From positions 1,364,001 to 1,428,000 of the forward strand of contig JACKHC010000001.1 in the NCBI GenBank assembly GCA_020639235.1: a DNA stretch of 64,000 nt, in the 5' to 3' direction. The notes beneath the pieces were generated by a model. It was not told where the DNA came from, did not search any database, and saw only the letters and a program-made list of their open reading frames with translations. Shown here piece by piece: positions 62,511 to 64,000 of this stretch. The position numbers were made by a program, and so were the translations under genes. The stretch's first letter is position 1, and each line of letters starts with the position of its first letter. Source of the stretch: Phycisphaeraceae bacterium (GTDB taxonomy: Bacteria; Planctomycetota; Phycisphaerae; Phycisphaerales; UBA1924).

Positions 62511-64000
62511 GCTGTTGCCTCCACGACAGTGGCAACTACCGCGTCGACGGCGAGCAACTCCTGCTCGATGACATCCGCCGCCACAACTGTGCGCTCGATT
62601 AGCTGGCGAATCTCCGAAGGCTGCGTCGCGGAGAGATGGAAGAGTCGCTCCTCCTCGACGCTCACGTTGTACTGTTGGCCCCGGGCGTCGTGCTTGGCGC
62701 AAACCCGAACGTCGCCGAGATCGCGTTGGAGGTCGTAGAGCTGGTCCAGCACCCTCGCATCTCGGAGATCCAGTCGGCCCACCGGGCTGGCACATCGGAT
62801 CAGCGTCTCGTCACCCACCACCTGGGAGCGCATCTTCAGCGTGAACGCCTGCTGTCGGCAATCTTTCGGCAGCGGCGCGTCGGTGCGAACGAGTGCACGG
62901 TCGTGGACCAGCGCCAATGCCTGAAAGAGCCGGGCGCTTCGCCTCCGGACGTTCCGAAGCACGAGCTCGTCGGCGACCCGGCTCCAGATGTCGCCGAGCT
63001 TGGCCTCGAGAGCGCCGACCGGCGGCTCCGACACGGCGTCGGCCCCAAGGCCGCCGTTGAGCCACGATCCGGTGTCGTCGAATGCTGACCGAAGCAGCTC
63101 GGTAATCCGAGGGATCTCCGTCAGCTCCCGAAGCACCTCCGTGCTGACGTTGAGGCGGCTGTCATAGGAGCGGGTGACCTTGACATCCCGGTGACTGAGC
63201 CGGATGAACTCGTTGATCCTTTCCAGCACTCTCCTCACTTGGAGTACCTCGATCGTGTCCTTGAGATGCGGGTAGTGCACCTGGATGAACTCGTGATCGT
63301 CGGGCCGAACCTCCCGCCCTTCGAGCTCGCGCTGTGCCAGGCTGCCGATCCGGTCGACCCGCCCCGTCCGTTGCTCGACGGACGAGGGCGTCCACGCGAT
63401 CCCGTAATGGATCACACGGCGGCAGAACGTGTGCAGGTCCTCGCCCTCTTGTAGGACATCGGTTGTGGCTAGGACAAGCGGGAATCCCGGCATGCGGAAC
63501 TGCTGCACAACGCGTTTGTTGACGCCGCCCGACATCCCGGCGACGGGCAACTGGTGCTGGAGAGTGCGTGCGAACAGATCCGGCAGGTCGCTCAACGAAG
63601 CCTCGGGCACAGTTGGAAAGTTGACGGCGACGATCGTGTCAAATGCCGACGCCGCGGCGCTGAGCTCTGCATAAGCACCAAACCTCCCCGTGCCTCGCTG
63701 CTCATCCAGTCGGTCGAGAAACCGTTGTGCGAGCCGTGCGGGCACATCCTCGGAGTCGGCCTGCCGGCCCGGTTCGAACGAGCCGATCTGCCCGACCGCC
63801 GTCAGATAGAGGTCGATGTAGGAAGCCCCGAGCCGGCACATGGCAGAGAGCAGCTCGCGCCGCTGCTCCCGACGCCGGAAGGTTTCGCGGAATGAAGAGC
63901 ATGTCTCCGCGGGCCAAAGTTCCTCACGGAGCGTGAGGCGTCGCTGGAGAGCGGTCACGAATGTATGGATTCCCAAGCCGGCACTCGGCGCGGGGAAACG
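62507..64000 (-). CDS. C-terminal half of an SNF2-like helicase (5' partial, runs off the window)
   Basis: The frame is open to position 64000, so the N-terminal part with Walker A and B lies outside. What is visible is the second RecA domain: FPLVLATTDVLQEGEDLHTF (motif V), HYGIAWTPSSVEQRTGRVDR (motif VI, QRxGRxxR), with IGSLAQRELEGREV after it. A ~280-residue C-terminal extension follows, ending in VVAADVIEQELLAVDAVV. This is the HepA/RapA/SNF2 class of DNA translocases, common in defence islands. The ATG of the 134-residue partner overlaps its stop. I cannot assign it to a named system from half a gene. Confidence 0.75.
   Translation of the reverse strand, partial: RFPAPSAGLGIHTFVTALQRRLTLREELWPAETCSSFRETFRRREQRRELLSAMCRLGASYIDLYLTAVGQIGSFEPGRQADSEDVPARLAQRFLDRLDEQRGTGRFGAYAELSAAASAFDTIVAVNFPTVPEASLSDLPDLFARTLQHQLPVAGMSGGVNKRVVQQFRMPGFPLVLATTDVLQEGEDLHTFCRRVIHYGIAWTPSSVEQRTGRVDRIGSLAQRELEGREVRPDDHEFIQVHYPHLKDTIEVLQVRRVLERINEFIRLSHRDVKVTRSYDSRLNVSTEVLRELTEIPRITELLRSAFDDTGSWLNGGLGADAVSEPPVGALEAKLGDIWSRVADELVLRNVRRRSARLFQALALVHDRALVRTDAPLPKDCRQQAFTLKMRSQVVGDETLIRCASPVGRLDLRDARVLDQLYDLQRDLGDVRVCAKHDARGQQYNVSVEEERLFHLSATQPSEIRQLIERTVVAADVIEQELLAVDAVVATVVEATA

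Overview
The window looks like a piece of a Phycisphaerae-type planctomycete chromosome. It is high in GC. Four secreted proteins end in, or carry, the short dockerin-like module with the core DDLNAILSAWGT, which I associate with Phycisphaerales (a recalled pattern, not a database result). Zinc-ribbon membrane proteins with a CxxCxYDL signature and FG-GAP/VCBS repeat proteins also fit. No rRNA or species-diagnostic gene is present, so the taxon is an inference.

Positions 1-34500 read as ordinary chromosomal background. They hold FG-GAP repeat proteins, a PQQ-type sugar dehydrogenase, an MprF-like lipid flippase/aminoacyltransferase, release factor 1 (prfA), an MFS exporter, a Ser/Thr kinase beside a dihydroorotate dehydrogenase family enzyme, a BamE-like lipoprotein, a hotdog thioesterase, a metallo-beta-lactamase fold hydrolase, ruvB, a PilZ protein, a Fur-family regulator, a GNAT acetyltransferase, an SDR oxidoreductase, a solute-binding protein, pyruvate kinase, isoleucyl-tRNA synthetase, a HEAT-like protein in an overlapping operon with shikimate kinase, and a giant secreted subtilase-like protein that also carries a dead matrixin domain.

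An initiator tRNA-fMet with a clear sigma70-type promoter and a strong terminator (34911-35105) marks the change to accessory DNA. From about 35.1 kb to the window end the content is that of a composite genomic island: a gene fragment, two tandem glycosyltransferases in one frame separated by a TGA, a lower-GC pair encoding a DNA methyltransferase and a RecB-like nuclease/SF1 helicase (37.2-43.6 kb), a STAS-GHKL ATPase with an HTH protein, a large serine recombinase, an IS3-type remnant, a truncated ArdC-like antirestriction protease, a phage packaging module (ParB-methyltransferase, TerS-like, TerL) without any capsid genes, a two-gene locus with a polymorphic toxin (pre-toxin TG domain and a nuclease-like C-terminus) behind a 1154-residue protein with a 34-glycine run, and the C-terminal half of an SNF2-like helicase that runs off the right edge.

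The best candidates for an undescribed system are the methyltransferase plus nuclease-helicase pair, whose genes are 9 bases apart and look translationally coupled, and the 1154-residue protein plus toxin pair. Both are proposals from domain content and gene order only. No CRISPR array was seen.
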